64,000 nucleotides of DNA from Deltaproteobacteria bacterium (GCA_016214985.1 JACRMM010000014.1:141293-205292); one strand, 5' to 3'; positions 35,730-44,311 are shown, counted from the first letter of the stretch. Numbers and translations are program-made. Notes: generated from the sequence alone by a model not told the origin.

Positions 35730-36811
35730 GACGCGGCTCCTCTAAAGGCCTCCACGCGGTGCTGCGTGAGCCGGCACAGGTACTCCGGAACGCCGTTCCA
35801 GGTTCCCTCTTCTAGGAGGGCCCAGGCCGGGCAGTAGTCGCAAGCCAGGGCGTCGGGGCACTGCGCGCACCCGGGGTGCCCCGGGCGGGCCTCGGCCAGC
35901 CGCCGGGGCAGGTCCCGGTGCCAGGCCTGCTCGAAGGTCCGGTCCCGGAGCGACACGCCGAGCTGGGGCACCAACAGGCAGGGGGTGAGTATTCCCTCGG
36001 CCGTCATGTGGAAGCTGATGTGCCCCGCGCCGCAGCCTAGCCCCGGCTCAGGCGCGGCGTTTGGCTCGGGGGGCCCAAGAGAGCACATCCGACGCCACGC
36101 GTCGACGCGCTGGGGAAAGCGCGCCTCCAGCTGGATCACCGCCTCAGGTGGCAGGCGCTCCTCCAGGGGTCGGCGGCCCGCCGCTCCGACAGTTCCTCCG
36201 GGACGGGGGATCTTCGGGTTCAGGGCAGGATCGAAACGAAAGGGGACTCCGAGGTCGTCCGCCCACCGGGTGAGGGCGGGGATGTCGGCCGCCGTCTCCC
36301 GGGTCGCCACGGTCTTCAGGGCCAGCGGCACCCCGGCCGCCGCGAGGGCCTCCACGTTCCGCCGAACCCGCTCCCAGGTCCCCGGAACGCCGGTCGCGCG
36401 GCGACAGGTTTCCTCGCTGAAGCCGTAGACCGAGACCTCGACCCGGCGCAGCGAGAGATCGGCCAACAGGGCCCGGCAGTGACCCTCGGCCAGGAGCCCG
36501 TTCGTGAACACGGTGACCAGCAGTCCTCGCGCCACGGCGCTCCGGCAGACCACGGGGAAATCAGGCCGAGTGAGGGGTTCTCCCCCCGTCAGTGTGAGCC
36601 AAAGGCACCCGGCCGCCGCGACCTCGTCGATAATCCTTAGGAGTTCGGGCGTGCCGAGCGCCTCCCGGGGGTCTGCCTCCGTCACGTAGCAGTGAGGGCA
36701 GCGAAACGGGCAGGCGCGGGTGACCTCAAGGGTTCCGTCCACGGGGATCCGGCCGGCCCACAGGGCCGGCTCGATCTCTCGGGCCCAGGCGCCCAGGCCG
36801 AGCCGCTCCAT
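35726..36811 (-). CDS. Radical SAM/SPASM peptide-modifying enzyme
   Basis: A 361-residue cytoplasmic iron-sulfur enzyme. The radical SAM cluster motif is ACPFRCPHC (Cys34, Cys38, Cys41), followed by LTLTGGEPLTRPDF and EVSVYGFSEETCRRATG. The C-terminal SPASM-like region carries further cysteines (LGCGAGH, TPCLL, GCAQCPDALACDYCPA, YLCRLTQH), enough for one or two auxiliary clusters. Enzymes of this type form thioether, ether or carbon-carbon links in peptides (PqqE, AlbA, ranthipeptide maturases). ATG at 36811 shares one base with the PqqD stop (TGATG), and its own stop overlaps the peptide gene, so the pairing is tight. Confidence 0.9.
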   Translation of the reverse strand: MERLGLGAWAREIEPALWAGRIPVDGTLEVTRACPFRCPHCYVTEADPREALGTPELLRIIDEVAAAGCLWLTLTGGEPLTRPDFPVVCRSAVARGLLVTVFTNGLLAEGHCRALLADLSLRRVEVSVYGFSEETCRRATGVPGTWERVRRNVEALAAAGVPLALKTVATRETAADIPALTRWADDLGVPFRFDPALNPKIPRPGGTVGAAGRRPLEERLPPEAVIQLEARFPQRVDAWRRMCSLGPPEPNAAPEPGLGCGAGHISFHMTAEGILTPCLLVPQLGVSLRDRTFEQAWHRDLPRRLAEARPGHPGCAQCPDALACDYCPAWALLEEGTWNGVPEYLCRLTQHRVEAFRGAAS

Positions 36812-37104
36812 CAGAGCGCCGCCTCCAGAAGTCCCTCGGCCACGCTGTCGGCCAGGAAGGAATGGACGTCGGCGCTGAGCCTGTCGCGATCCACGTCGTA
36901 CTCGCTCTCCAGGGTGTCGAGGAGCTCCTCGAAAGTCTCCACCCCGCCGAGGAGCTCCCAGAGGCGCGCGGCGACGGGCCCCATGGTGAAGATGGCCCCG
37001 AGCTCTGAGGTGCGCCGCACCGTGGGCACGGCCACGAACTCGGCGCCGATCATCCGAGTGACGACGTTGGGGGCGGGGCGCGGAAGGGTCTTGGTGTCGT
37101 TCAT
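36811..37104 (-). CDS. PqqD family RiPP recognition element
   Basis: A 97-residue PqqD-like winged-helix protein that binds leader peptides and presents them to a radical SAM partner. Recognisable by TSELGAIFTMGPVAARLWELLGG, the acidic helix TFEELLDTLESEYDVD, and DVHSFLADSVAEGLLEAAL. ATG at 37104 overlaps the HD-GYP stop (ATGA), and its stop overlaps the radical SAM start. Its presence strengthens the reading of the downstream small peptide as a RiPP precursor. Confidence 0.9.
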   Translation of the reverse strand: MNDTKTLPRPAPNVVTRMIGAEFVAVPTVRRTSELGAIFTMGPVAARLWELLGGVETFEELLDTLESEYDVDRDRLSADVHSFLADSVAEGLLEAAL

Positions 37105-38084
37105 GAGGGTAGCCTCGTTGGCTCCAGGGTCGATGCGATGGAGAGGAGAGGGGTCTGGCTCAGGTCCACGAGCATGCGTTCCCCGCTTGCGCGGTTCGAG
37201 GCGTCGACCCGCACCACCGGTCGGAGCGGTGAGTCAGAGTTGACGGCCACCACCTCGGCGTTTCGGCCGTCATTGAGCTGCACGCGGCTGGTGGGCGGGA
37301 AGGGCGTGATCTGGGCCAGGAAGCTGCGGAGCACCCGAGGGCAGAGCTCGCCGCGGCCCTTCTGGGTCAGCGTGCGGATGCACTCGAACGGGGACAGACC
37401 CGGGCGGTGGGGGCGGTTGTGCATCAGGGCCTCGAACGTGTCGGCGACTGCGATGATCTTCGCCTCTTGAGCGATCTCCGGACTCCGGACGCCCTCGGGG
37501 TATCCGTTGCCGTTTTCCCTCTCGTGCTCCTGGTACACGGCCCGCGCCAGGTTCTCGACGTTGTGTCGGGTAGAACGAAGCAGCGAGAAGCCGACGTGCG
37601 GGTGGCGGCGCAGGGTCTTCGCCTCACTGATGTCGAGGGCGCCCCGTTTGTACAGGAGCTCTCGGGGCAGGGAGTACATCCCCAGGTCGTGGGCCGCAGA
37701 GGCGAAGGCGACGCAGAGCCGGTTTTCCTCTTGGATGCCGAGCGCCTCGGCGGTGGCGAGGGCCAGGACGACCACGTTGGAGGTGTGACGGTCCAGGAAG
37801 TCGTCGGGGTCGTAGGGGGCAAACGCCGTGGGGAGCAATGCGGTCACGGCCTCGGGGGTGCAGGCCAGTTGGCGCACCTGGTGAATGAAGGCACCGGCAT
37901 GGATCCGGCCGCCTTTCCTCACGCCCTCGCCGACTTCCCGAATCCCTTCCGTTATGTCGTCATAGAGTCTCGTGAAGGCGCGGCGCTCGTGCGGTGCCGG
38001 CGTCGCGGCGGGCGCCGCGCCCAGCCTCAGGGGTGGGGCGGAAGGAGCGGCGCGAGCGCCGATCAAGTCACTTACGCGCACCAC
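37101..38084 (-). CDS. HD-GYP domain protein, probable c-di-GMP phosphodiesterase
   Basis: A 327-residue soluble protein. The central domain has the HD-GYP landmarks: HTSNVVVLALA (metal His100), AHDLGMYSLP (HD at 132-133), HPHVGF and HERENGNGYPEGV (GYP at 194-196). The C-terminal region (HNRPHRPGLSPFECIRTL and a beta-rich tail) is typical. It should hydrolyse cyclic di-GMP, which commonly governs exopolysaccharide output. No receiver or sensor domain precedes it, so its activity may depend on partners. GTG at 38084 overlaps the ATPase gene by 13 bases. Confidence 0.87.
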   Translation of the reverse strand: MVRVSDLIGARAAPSAPPLRLGAAPAATPAPHERRAFTRLYDDITEGIREVGEGVRKGGRIHAGAFIHQVRQLACTPEAVTALLPTAFAPYDPDDFLDRHTSNVVVLALATAEALGIQEENRLCVAFASAAHDLGMYSLPRELLYKRGALDISEAKTLRRHPHVGFSLLRSTRHNVENLARAVYQEHERENGNGYPEGVRSPEIAQEAKIIAVADTFEALMHNRPHRPGLSPFECIRTLTQKGRGELCPRVLRSFLAQITPFPPTSRVQLNDGRNAEVVAVNSDSPLRPVVRVDASNRASGERMLVDLSQTPLLSIASTLEPTRLPS

Positions 38085-38887
38085 CGTAACTCCTCCGTCA
38101 TCCGGACCACGTGCTGCACGTCCACCGCCTCGGCCTTGTCGAGATAGGCCTGGAGCAGGGACGCGTCACAGAGGTTGTTGATTTCCCTAGGGATGCCGTG
38201 AGACAGCGCATAGATCTGCGCAACCGCTTGGGGCGTGAACATGCAGCGCACGGCCCCAGCCTGCTTGAGACGGGTCAGCACGTACTTCACGGTGTCGGCG
38301 TGGTCCAGGGCTTCCAGCCGACCCCGGACCGCAATGCGCTGGTCAAGCTGGGGGAGAGCGCGGACGGAAGCGGCCACCTCGGGCTGGCCCAGCAGGAGCA
38401 CGGTGAGAAGGAACCGGTCGTCGATCTGGTAGTTGAGGAGGAGGCGGATCTCCTCGAGCGTCTCCTCCGAGCGGATCGCCTGCGCCTCGTCCACCACCAC
38501 CAGGGTCTCGACCCGGCGCTGGAAGTTCTTCATGATCCGCTCGCGGATCTGGGCGAGCAGCGACGACTTGTCCGACGACCGCGGCTCCTCACCCCATTGG
38601 CGCAGGAGCTCCTGGAGGAACTCCACGGCGGTGAGGTTTGGGTTGACCAGCACGGCTACGTCGTGGCTCCCTGCGGGGCAGGAGGAGAGGAATTGCCGGC
38701 TGAGGATCGTCTTCCCGCAACCCACGCTGCCCACGATGAGGGCAGCCCCTTTGCGCCGCTCGGTGGCGAAGGAAAGCCGGGCGAGGCACTCCCCGTGGCT
38801 CGCGGAAGGGTAGAAGAACCGTGGGTCCGGGACGTTGTCGAAGGGGGGAAGGGCAAGAGCCCAGTAGGCCTCGTACATCGGCTCCAT
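38072..38887 (-). CDS. ExeA/XrtA-associated type AAA ATPase
   Basis: A 271-residue ATPase of the ExeA-like group often encoded with exosortase/exopolysaccharide genes. It starts MEPMYEAYWALALPPFDNVPDP, typical for the family, then FFYPSASHGECLARL, Walker A GSVGCGKT (53-60), Walker B LVVVDEAQ (129-136), LLLNYQIDDRFLLTVLLLGQPE and GIPREINNLCDAS. The ATG follows CCGAGAGG. It is the first gene of the long operon. No exosortase gene or PEP-CTERM protein is visible in the window, so the XrtA link rests on family resemblance only. Confidence 0.88.
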   Translation of the reverse strand: MEPMYEAYWALALPPFDNVPDPRFFYPSASHGECLARLSFATERRKGAALIVGSVGCGKTILSRQFLSSCPAGSHDVAVLVNPNLTAVEFLQELLRQWGEEPRSSDKSSLLAQIRERIMKNFQRRVETLVVVDEAQAIRSEETLEEIRLLLNYQIDDRFLLTVLLLGQPEVAASVRALPQLDQRIAVRGRLEALDHADTVKYVLTRLKQAGAVRCMFTPQAVAQIYALSHGIPREINNLCDASLLQAYLDKAEAVDVQHVVRMTEELRWCA

Positions 38888-39012
38888 CCTCTCGGCTCCT
38901 GCCGGGCGTCGGGCGGGGCAGTTCGTACTGCTTCGAGCGGGAAACCGGAACAGAAAAAAGTATCCGTACCCGTCAGAAATAAGTGTTCGGCACGGGTCCT
39001 GCTCGACTTTAG
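38888..39012 (-). promoter_or_regulatory. A+T-rich leader/promoter region of the exopolysaccharide-RiPP operon
   Basis: The 125 bases before the ATPase start, and the bases just beyond, stand out for A/T runs (TTTTTT near 38955; a nine-base A run at 39026-39034 on the plus strand) in otherwise G+C-rich DNA. A promoter is expected here because all downstream genes are coupled. I could not assign a convincing sigma-70 or sigma-54 site. Confidence 0.4.
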
Positions 39013-39450
39013 GCGCATCGGAAAGAAAAAAAAACGGAAGGTGGAGGCGGCAGCCTCCCCGGGAAGGACGGCATCGCGGCGTTCCCCACGGAGGAGGAAC
39101 GCCGGAAGCTGGAGGGCCGCAAGGCCTTCGTCATGACGCCGGAATGGCTGCGGTACTGGCGGGAGGTCTTCCAGGGGTGGGACGACGTCGACGCCCGGCA
39201 GGGCTTCGGTTTCTACGACGTCATCCTCCTGCTGGACTTCGGCCTCGAGCCGATCGAGGACCTGGCGGTCCTGGAGTTCTTTGAGTATACCCAGACCCCC
39301 ATAGAGGTTGTGCCGGCCAGCCTGGCTCGGTTTCGCAGGCTCCTGCGGGACGCGATTGGGGCAAATGCTGAAGCGAACGGTGAGAACGCCGCCGCCGATC
39401 CCGATGAGCCTTCATGCAGTGTTTGGGATCGGAAAGAAGGGACGGTGAGT
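39013..39450 (+). pseudogene. Orphan plus-strand coding remnant
   Basis: From a TAG at 39010 the frame is open on the plus strand and reads like real protein: FPTEEERRKLEGRKAF, MTPEWLRYWREVFQGWDDVD, YDVILLLDFGLEPIEDL, EFFEYTQTPIEVVPASLARF. The only ATG is at 39133, well inside the protein-like stretch, and no start with a ribosome site precedes it. Downstream, after about 39400, the frame runs into sequence antisense to the reductase gene without a sensible C-terminus. I do not recognise the family. Best explained as a 5'- and 3'-damaged gene, or a small gene started at 39133. Confidence 0.3.
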
Positions 39451-39477
39451 GGGCAGGGGCGGCAGGCGGCGGATCTT

Positions 39478-40959
39478 TCAGCCGGGCGCCCCCGCCTCCC
39501 GGTCCGGCGTGCACGCTCGCCCCTTCAGGTGAAAGAGAAAGTGGAGGACGCTCTTCGTCCGCTCGCTGAAGAGCTTCTCGGAAAAATAGGCGCCGGCGGC
39601 CCGCTTGGAGATCTCCGAGAGGGTCGGATACACGTGGATCGCCCCGGCAAGCGTCGAGAGCTTGACGCCGCCGCTCACGGCGGTGATCCATTCGTGGATG
39701 AGCTCGCCGGCGTGGGCCCCGATGATCTGGCAGCCGAGCAGCGCGCCCTTGGGGCCCAGGAGCACCTTGATCTTTCCGAGGGGCTCACCTTCGGCCAGGG
39801 CGCGGTCGTTGTCGATGAAGGCTTCGGTGACCACCCGGTAATCGATGCCCTCCGTCCGGGCCCGCTTCTCGTTGAGACCCACGCTCGCCACCTCCGGGTC
39901 CGTGTAGGTGCACCACGGCACCTTCGCGTAGTCGGCCTTGCGCGGCACTCGGAGCACCGCGTTCGTGAGCGCGATGCCCCCTTCGTACCCGGCGACGTGG
40001 GTGAAGGGGAAGACGCCGTTGACGTCGCCGCAGGCGTAGACGTGCGTCCGGTTCGTGCGGAGGCGTCGGTCGGTCGGGATCCCTTTGGGGGAGAAGGCTA
40101 TTCCGGCCGCCTCCAGCGCGAGCCCCTCGACGTTCGGCCTTCGCCCGGTGGCCACGAGCAGGGCGTCGGCTTCCAGTGTACGGTTCGGACCCTCCCCGAC
40201 AGCCGGCGACACCGTGAGGCGCACGGCCGAACCCACCGCCTCCGCGCGGATGGCCTTCGTGGACGTAAGGAGTTCCATCCCCTCGGCCGCGAGGCGCCCG
40301 TGCAGGATCGCGGCGATGTCGGCGTCCTCGGGGCCGAGGATCTGGTCGAGAAACTCGACCACCGTGACGCGAGACCCCAGCCGCTGGAAGGCCTGGCCCA
40401 GCTCGAGGCCGATGGGTCCTCCGCCGAGGACGAGGAGCCTGGCGGGAAGCGTTCGCTGGGAGAACACCGTCTCGTTCGTCCAGTAGGGGACGCGGTCGAG
40501 TCCCTCGACCGGCGGTACCGCGGGGGAGGACCCTGTGGCCACGACCCAGCTGCGCGCCGAGAGACGAACTCCTCCCACCTCGACCACGTGGTCGTCGACG
40601 AACCGCGGTGCGCCGAACCGCACCTCGGCGCCCAGCCCGCAGAACCGTTCCGGGGAGTCGTGCACCTGGATCGTCTCGATTACCCCGCGGACCCGGTCCA
40701 TCACGGTCCCCAGGTCCACGGTCGGCAACGCGAGCCCCGGCAGCCCGAACTCCCTGGCCCGGGCGGCCAACGCCCACACCCCCGCGGTCCGGATCAGCGT
40801 CTTCGAGGGCACGCACCCATAGTGGAGACAGTCGCCCCCGAGCTTGTCCGTCTTCTCGATCAGCACCGCCTTGGCGCCGAACTGGGCGGCCCCGGCCGCC
40901 ACGGTGAGGCCGGCGGCTCCGCCACCCAGGATGCCGATGTCGTAGTCGTAGGTAGGCAT
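39478..40959 (-). CDS. FAD-dependent pyridine nucleotide-disulfide oxidoreductase (mercuric-reductase-like)
   Basis: A 493-residue class I flavin disulfide reductase. FAD site ILGGGAAGLTVA near residue 10; redox-active disulfide GGDCLHYGCVPSK (Cys44, Cys49); NAD(P) site VLGGGPIGLELGQAF; second FAD motif YACGDV; catalytic His in HVYPTLSE. There is no N-terminal HMA domain and no C-terminal vicinal cysteine pair, so mercury reduction is doubtful. The adjacent TVP38 gene matches a common pairing in bacteria. The substrate is unknown. Confidence 0.88.
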   Translation of the reverse strand: MPTYDYDIGILGGGAAGLTVAAGAAQFGAKAVLIEKTDKLGGDCLHYGCVPSKTLIRTAGVWALAARAREFGLPGLALPTVDLGTVMDRVRGVIETIQVHDSPERFCGLGAEVRFGAPRFVDDHVVEVGGVRLSARSWVVATGSSPAVPPVEGLDRVPYWTNETVFSQRTLPARLLVLGGGPIGLELGQAFQRLGSRVTVVEFLDQILGPEDADIAAILHGRLAAEGMELLTSTKAIRAEAVGSAVRLTVSPAVGEGPNRTLEADALLVATGRRPNVEGLALEAAGIAFSPKGIPTDRRLRTNRTHVYACGDVNGVFPFTHVAGYEGGIALTNAVLRVPRKADYAKVPWCTYTDPEVASVGLNEKRARTEGIDYRVVTEAFIDNDRALAEGEPLGKIKVLLGPKGALLGCQIIGAHAGELIHEWITAVSGGVKLSTLAGAIHVYPTLSEISKRAAGAYFSEKLFSERTKSVLHFLFHLKGRACTPDREAGAPG

Positions 40960-40987
40960 GGGGACTCCTTCGAGAGTCGGGACGACG

Positions 40988-41698
40988 CTACGTCTTCCGG
41001 TCCAGGGCGGCCCGGGCGATCCGCGTCACGTACACGGTGACGGCCACGGTGGCCGCGAGGCCGATGAGGTAGAGGGCCCACTGGGCGGGCGTTCGCCGCC
41101 CTCCCGGCTGGCCCAGAGTGGCGAGGCTTCCGGCGAGCGAGCCGAGGTAGACGTACATCACGGTCCCGGGCAACATGCCGAGCCAGGAGGCGAAGAAGTA
41201 GTCGCGCAGGGAGACCCTCGTCAGGCCATAGGCGTAGTTCAGAAGGTTGAAGGGGAACACGGGCGAGAGCCGGGTGAGCCCCACGATCTTCCAGCCCTCT
41301 CGAGCCACGGCGTCGTCGATGGCCTGGAACTTCTCGTTGCCCTCGATCTTCTTCGCTACCCAGCCCCGCGCCAGGTATCGGCCCACGAGGAACGCCGCCG
41401 TCGCTCCGAGGGTGGCCGCGACCGAGACGAGGGCCGAACCCTTGACGACGCCGAACACGACCCCGGCCCCGAGCGTAAGGACCGAGCCGGGCAGCAGGAT
41501 CACGCAAGCCACGATGTAGAGCCCGATGAAGAGGGGCGCGCTCCAGGGCCCGAGGCTGTCGATCCAGGCCAGCGCGCTTCGGAGAAGTTCCTGAGCGCGG
41601 AAGTAACGGGCTGCGGCGAGGACGGCGACCGCGACCACGGCCACGAGGGCGAGCTTGATCGTCGGGCCTCGGTTTGCGGGTCGCGTTGACTCGCTCAC
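40988..41698 (-). CDS. TVP38/TMEM64 family membrane protein
   Basis: A 236-residue integral membrane protein of the DedA/VTT superfamily. Hydrophobic segments near residues 15-32, 52-95, 140-175 and 205-228; conserved FVGR-like segment FLVGRYLARGWV, then RLSPVFPFNLLNYAYGLTRVSLRDYF and GMLPGTVMYVYLGSLA, all hallmark regions. The family is implicated in lipid scrambling or transport. GTG at 41698 is chosen. It lies 28 bases upstream of the reductase and is presumably co-transcribed with it. Confidence 0.87.
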   Translation of the reverse strand: MSESTRPANRGPTIKLALVAVVAVAVLAAARYFRAQELLRSALAWIDSLGPWSAPLFIGLYIVACVILLPGSVLTLGAGVVFGVVKGSALVSVAATLGATAAFLVGRYLARGWVAKKIEGNEKFQAIDDAVAREGWKIVGLTRLSPVFPFNLLNYAYGLTRVSLRDYFFASWLGMLPGTVMYVYLGSLAGSLATLGQPGGRRTPAQWALYLIGLAATVAVTVYVTRIARAALDRKT

Positions 41699-42131
41699 GG
41701 GGTCCCCCTCCCGTTCGTGCAGGATGGATCCGGCCTGACCCCTCGGCCTCCGCCGGCGGTGACGGAGAGCCGCGTTCCCGGCGTCCGGCGCGTCGCGACG
41801 GCAGGAGAGCCGTGTTCCGGAGGTTCACGTCTGACCTCTTTCACGAACTCCAGTGGCTCCTCCTTGCCGCCCCCCCGGGGGGCTGGATCGATGATGTCGC
41901 CGAGAGCAAGGGGCTCAGTGTGGATCGTCGAGCGTCTTCGTCAAGTTCTGGAGCGGGGAGTCGTTGGACCCTGACGAGGAAGCGTGACGACTTGGCAGAG
42001 AGCTGCGAGGCGGTGCGGAGGACAGAGGGCTCCGCCGCCCAGGCACCTGCGGCCGTAGGAGAGACGTCTTCTTGCCGGCAGAAATCGCGTGGGATCTCGA
42101 ACCGGTCCTGCGCGAAGGGAGTCGGTGGGAC
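41699..42131. other. 433-base intergenic stretch
   Basis: No supportable gene. The only notable element is a C7G6 tract at about 41868-41881, a G+C palindrome that could form a small hairpin. No promoter or repeat could be named. Confidence 0.5.
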
Positions 42132-42665
42132 TCAGTCGTTGATGGCGTCCTGGCGGTCCTGGAGGACCCGGCGGGCCACTTCAACGAGGGGAGCGAGGAG
42201 GCGGTCCAGGCCGTCGACGACGTCGGCGTTCTCTTCCCCGTGCAGACGGTAGTGGTGGAGGAAGCGGTCGAGCAGCACGTGCAGTGTGGGCGCGCGGCCA
42301 GCGCGAGACAGGGAACCCCGGTACTCCCCGGCGAGCTCGTTGAGGAAGTTCCAGAAGAACTCCCGGTTCGTGATGGAGGGGTTCCTGGGCGAGTGGAAGA
42401 TCTGTGCCGCGAGCAGGTGCAGGAGCGTGTCGCGTCGGTCGCTTCTCAGGCCGGCGTCTCGGGCGAGCAAATCCACCACCACAAACGCGAAGGCATCGAC
42501 CGCCAGGTCGTCCTCCACCTCAGGCGGCACGCCGGAAACATCCTTCAGGACCCTGAGCGCCTCGAAGACCCTGGCGCGGGTCGGTTCCACGAAGGTGGCC
42601 TTGAGCTCGCTGGCCGCGGCGCAGATCGGATCCCATGCGGAGAGCCTCGCCGGCGGCGCGTTCAC
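42132..42665 (-). CDS. Hypothetical protein, 177 residues
   Basis: Not recognised. A soluble, mainly helical protein: DPICAAASELKATFVEPTRARVFEALRVLKDVSGVPP, DAFAFVVVDLLARDAGL, PSITNREFFWNFLNELAGEYRG and LHVLLDRFLHHYRLHGEENADVVDGLDRLL. Coding bias and amino-acid composition look genuine. It begins with GTG at 42665 and a weak ribosome site. It stands alone, with 240 bases upstream including an A+T-rich pocket (about 42808-42842) that could hold its promoter. Confidence 0.55.
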   Translation of the reverse strand: MNAPPARLSAWDPICAAASELKATFVEPTRARVFEALRVLKDVSGVPPEVEDDLAVDAFAFVVVDLLARDAGLRSDRRDTLLHLLAAQIFHSPRNPSITNREFFWNFLNELAGEYRGSLSRAGRAPTLHVLLDRFLHHYRLHGEENADVVDGLDRLLAPLVEVARRVLQDRQDAIND

Positions 42666-42905
42666 TCGGCCTCGGCACGCCCGGCGGGCTGAAGGCGTTC
42701 ATCCGAGACGCCGCTCGACGGTTGAACCGGAGAAGGTCGGCGAGGTGCGTCTTTGGGAGGGGGGCCAGAGTGGAGGAAGCGTCTCTCCATGGGGTCCTCG
42801 GAGAGGATACAAATTTCTTAGAAGCAATGTCTTTTTTTATCGACCGAGGAGTCCGCCGACATGAACGCGGACGCTGGACGTGCGACCGGAATACTTCGGC
42901 GGAGC

Positions 42906-44078
42906 TCAGGACGACGCTTGTCGAAACTCGGCGTTCACGGCGGCCACAAGCTCCGGGCTGGTCAGCAGGTCGATGGCGGTCCAGGCGATCGCCTTGGCAC
43001 CGAGGAGCATGCCCTGATGGGCGCGCTCGGAGACGGAAAGGCCGGCCGCCTCAGCGGAGTGCCAGGGAGTGCCCTCGGGATGGGTTCCTACGAAGAACCA
43101 GGAGGCGGGCACGCAGCGGCTCAGGGCGCCGAAGTCGGTCGACCCGTAGCACGACGCGTTCTCGCGCGGCGGGGTGCCGAGGGCGAGGAGGTTTCCCCGC
43201 ACGACGTCCTCGAGGGCGCGATTGAAGCGAGTGCCGGGGAGCCTTTCCCGCTCGAGAGCTTCGAGGCGGGTCCCGGAGGCCAGGGCGGCGCCCCGGGCGC
43301 AGTCGAGGACCCGCTGGTGCAACTCGCGCAGATAGGCCTCGTCGAACGCGCGGATCACGAACCGCGTGGCCGCCCGCTCGCACACGACGTTCGTCGAGTC
43401 CCCACCGTGGGTCACGATTCCGTGGATGCGGGCTTCGGGCTTCACATACTGGCGCAACGAGTTCACAGCGGCGTGGGTGAGCAGGACGCCGTCGAGCGCG
43501 TTTCGGCCGCGCCACGGATCCACGGCACTGTGGGCCGAGCGGCCGAAGAAGGTGAATTCCATCTCCGAAAGGGCGAGGTCGCGTCGAAGCAAGATCGTTT
43601 CGGTGTACGGGTGGAACATGAGGCAGGCGTCCACCGAGGAGAAGGCGCTGGCCTTGACCAGCTCCACCTTGCCCGCGCCGTCCTCCTCGGAAGGCGTACC
43701 GAAGAGCCAGAGCTCGCCGGGAAGAGCCCCGAGGACCTCCTTCACCCCGACGGCCGCCCCCAGGTGGCCGGCCGCGATCAGGTTGTGAGCGCAGCCGTGG
43801 CCCACTTCGGGAAGGGCGTCATACTCGGCCACGAGGCCGATGGCTGGACCCGGGCGGCGGCCTCGGACTTTCGCGACGAAGGCCGTCGGCAGCCCTGCCA
43901 GGGGGGTCTCGACCTCGAAGCCGTGCGCTCGAAGGGATGCGATGAGCCGTGCTGAGGCTCGGTGCTCTTGACCGCTGCGCTCCGGATCGGCATGGAGGGC
44001 CCGGCTCAGGTCGATGAGATCCGGCGAAACCGCGTCGATGGCGCGCGCCGCCTCCGCCTTCAGTGCTTGAGGAGTCAC
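42906..44078 (-). CDS. M20 family amidohydrolase/peptidase (AbgB-like)
   Basis: A 390-residue cytoplasmic metallohydrolase of the M20D group, which cleaves amide bonds of N-acyl amino acids or dipeptides such as aminobenzoyl-glutamate. Features: ALHADPERSGQEHRAS near the start, LVAEYDALPEVGHGCAHNLIAAG with metal ligands, TPSEEDGAGKVELVKA, GRSAHSAVDPWRGRNALDGVLL (dimerisation domain) and a C-terminal GTHPEGTPWHS His site. GTG at 44078 is preferred to the longer open frame. No neighbour suggests the substrate. Confidence 0.85.
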   Translation of the reverse strand: MTPQALKAEAARAIDAVSPDLIDLSRALHADPERSGQEHRASARLIASLRAHGFEVETPLAGLPTAFVAKVRGRRPGPAIGLVAEYDALPEVGHGCAHNLIAAGHLGAAVGVKEVLGALPGELWLFGTPSEEDGAGKVELVKASAFSSVDACLMFHPYTETILLRRDLALSEMEFTFFGRSAHSAVDPWRGRNALDGVLLTHAAVNSLRQYVKPEARIHGIVTHGGDSTNVVCERAATRFVIRAFDEAYLRELHQRVLDCARGAALASGTRLEALERERLPGTRFNRALEDVVRGNLLALGTPPRENASCYGSTDFGALSRCVPASWFFVGTHPEGTPWHSAEAAGLSVSERAHQGMLLGAKAIAWTAIDLLTSPELVAAVNAEFRQASS

Positions 44079-44311
44079 GCTCCGTTCCGTCCCCTGGCCC
44101 GTTCGGCCCAATCGATGTCCATGGCAACTCCCGGTCAGATGGCGCTCCCAGCCCCCCTGTAGCGATTGCGGGGCACGGCCTCGTTCGAACGGCACGATAC
44201 CGTCCTTTCGCCGGGGTAGGAAACGGGGAAATGCCCGAGTCGACGTTCTTGAGCGGCAGCCGCGAACAGGGACCGCGCTGGTTCACCCACGTGGCCTTCC
44301 CCGTCTTCGAA

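Noticed and set aside
38072-38887. Exosortase (XrtA)/PEP-CTERM system
   Set aside because: Only the ATPase suggests it; no exosortase gene and no C-terminal PEP motif protein could be found in the window.
39478-40959. Mercuric reductase proper
   Set aside because: No C-terminal Cys-Cys pair and no mer genes nearby; only the general flavin disulfide reductase pattern is supported.
41868-41881. C7G6 tract as a terminator or phase-variable site
   Set aside because: It is not in a coding region or obvious promoter and has no T-tract; no evidence beyond base composition.
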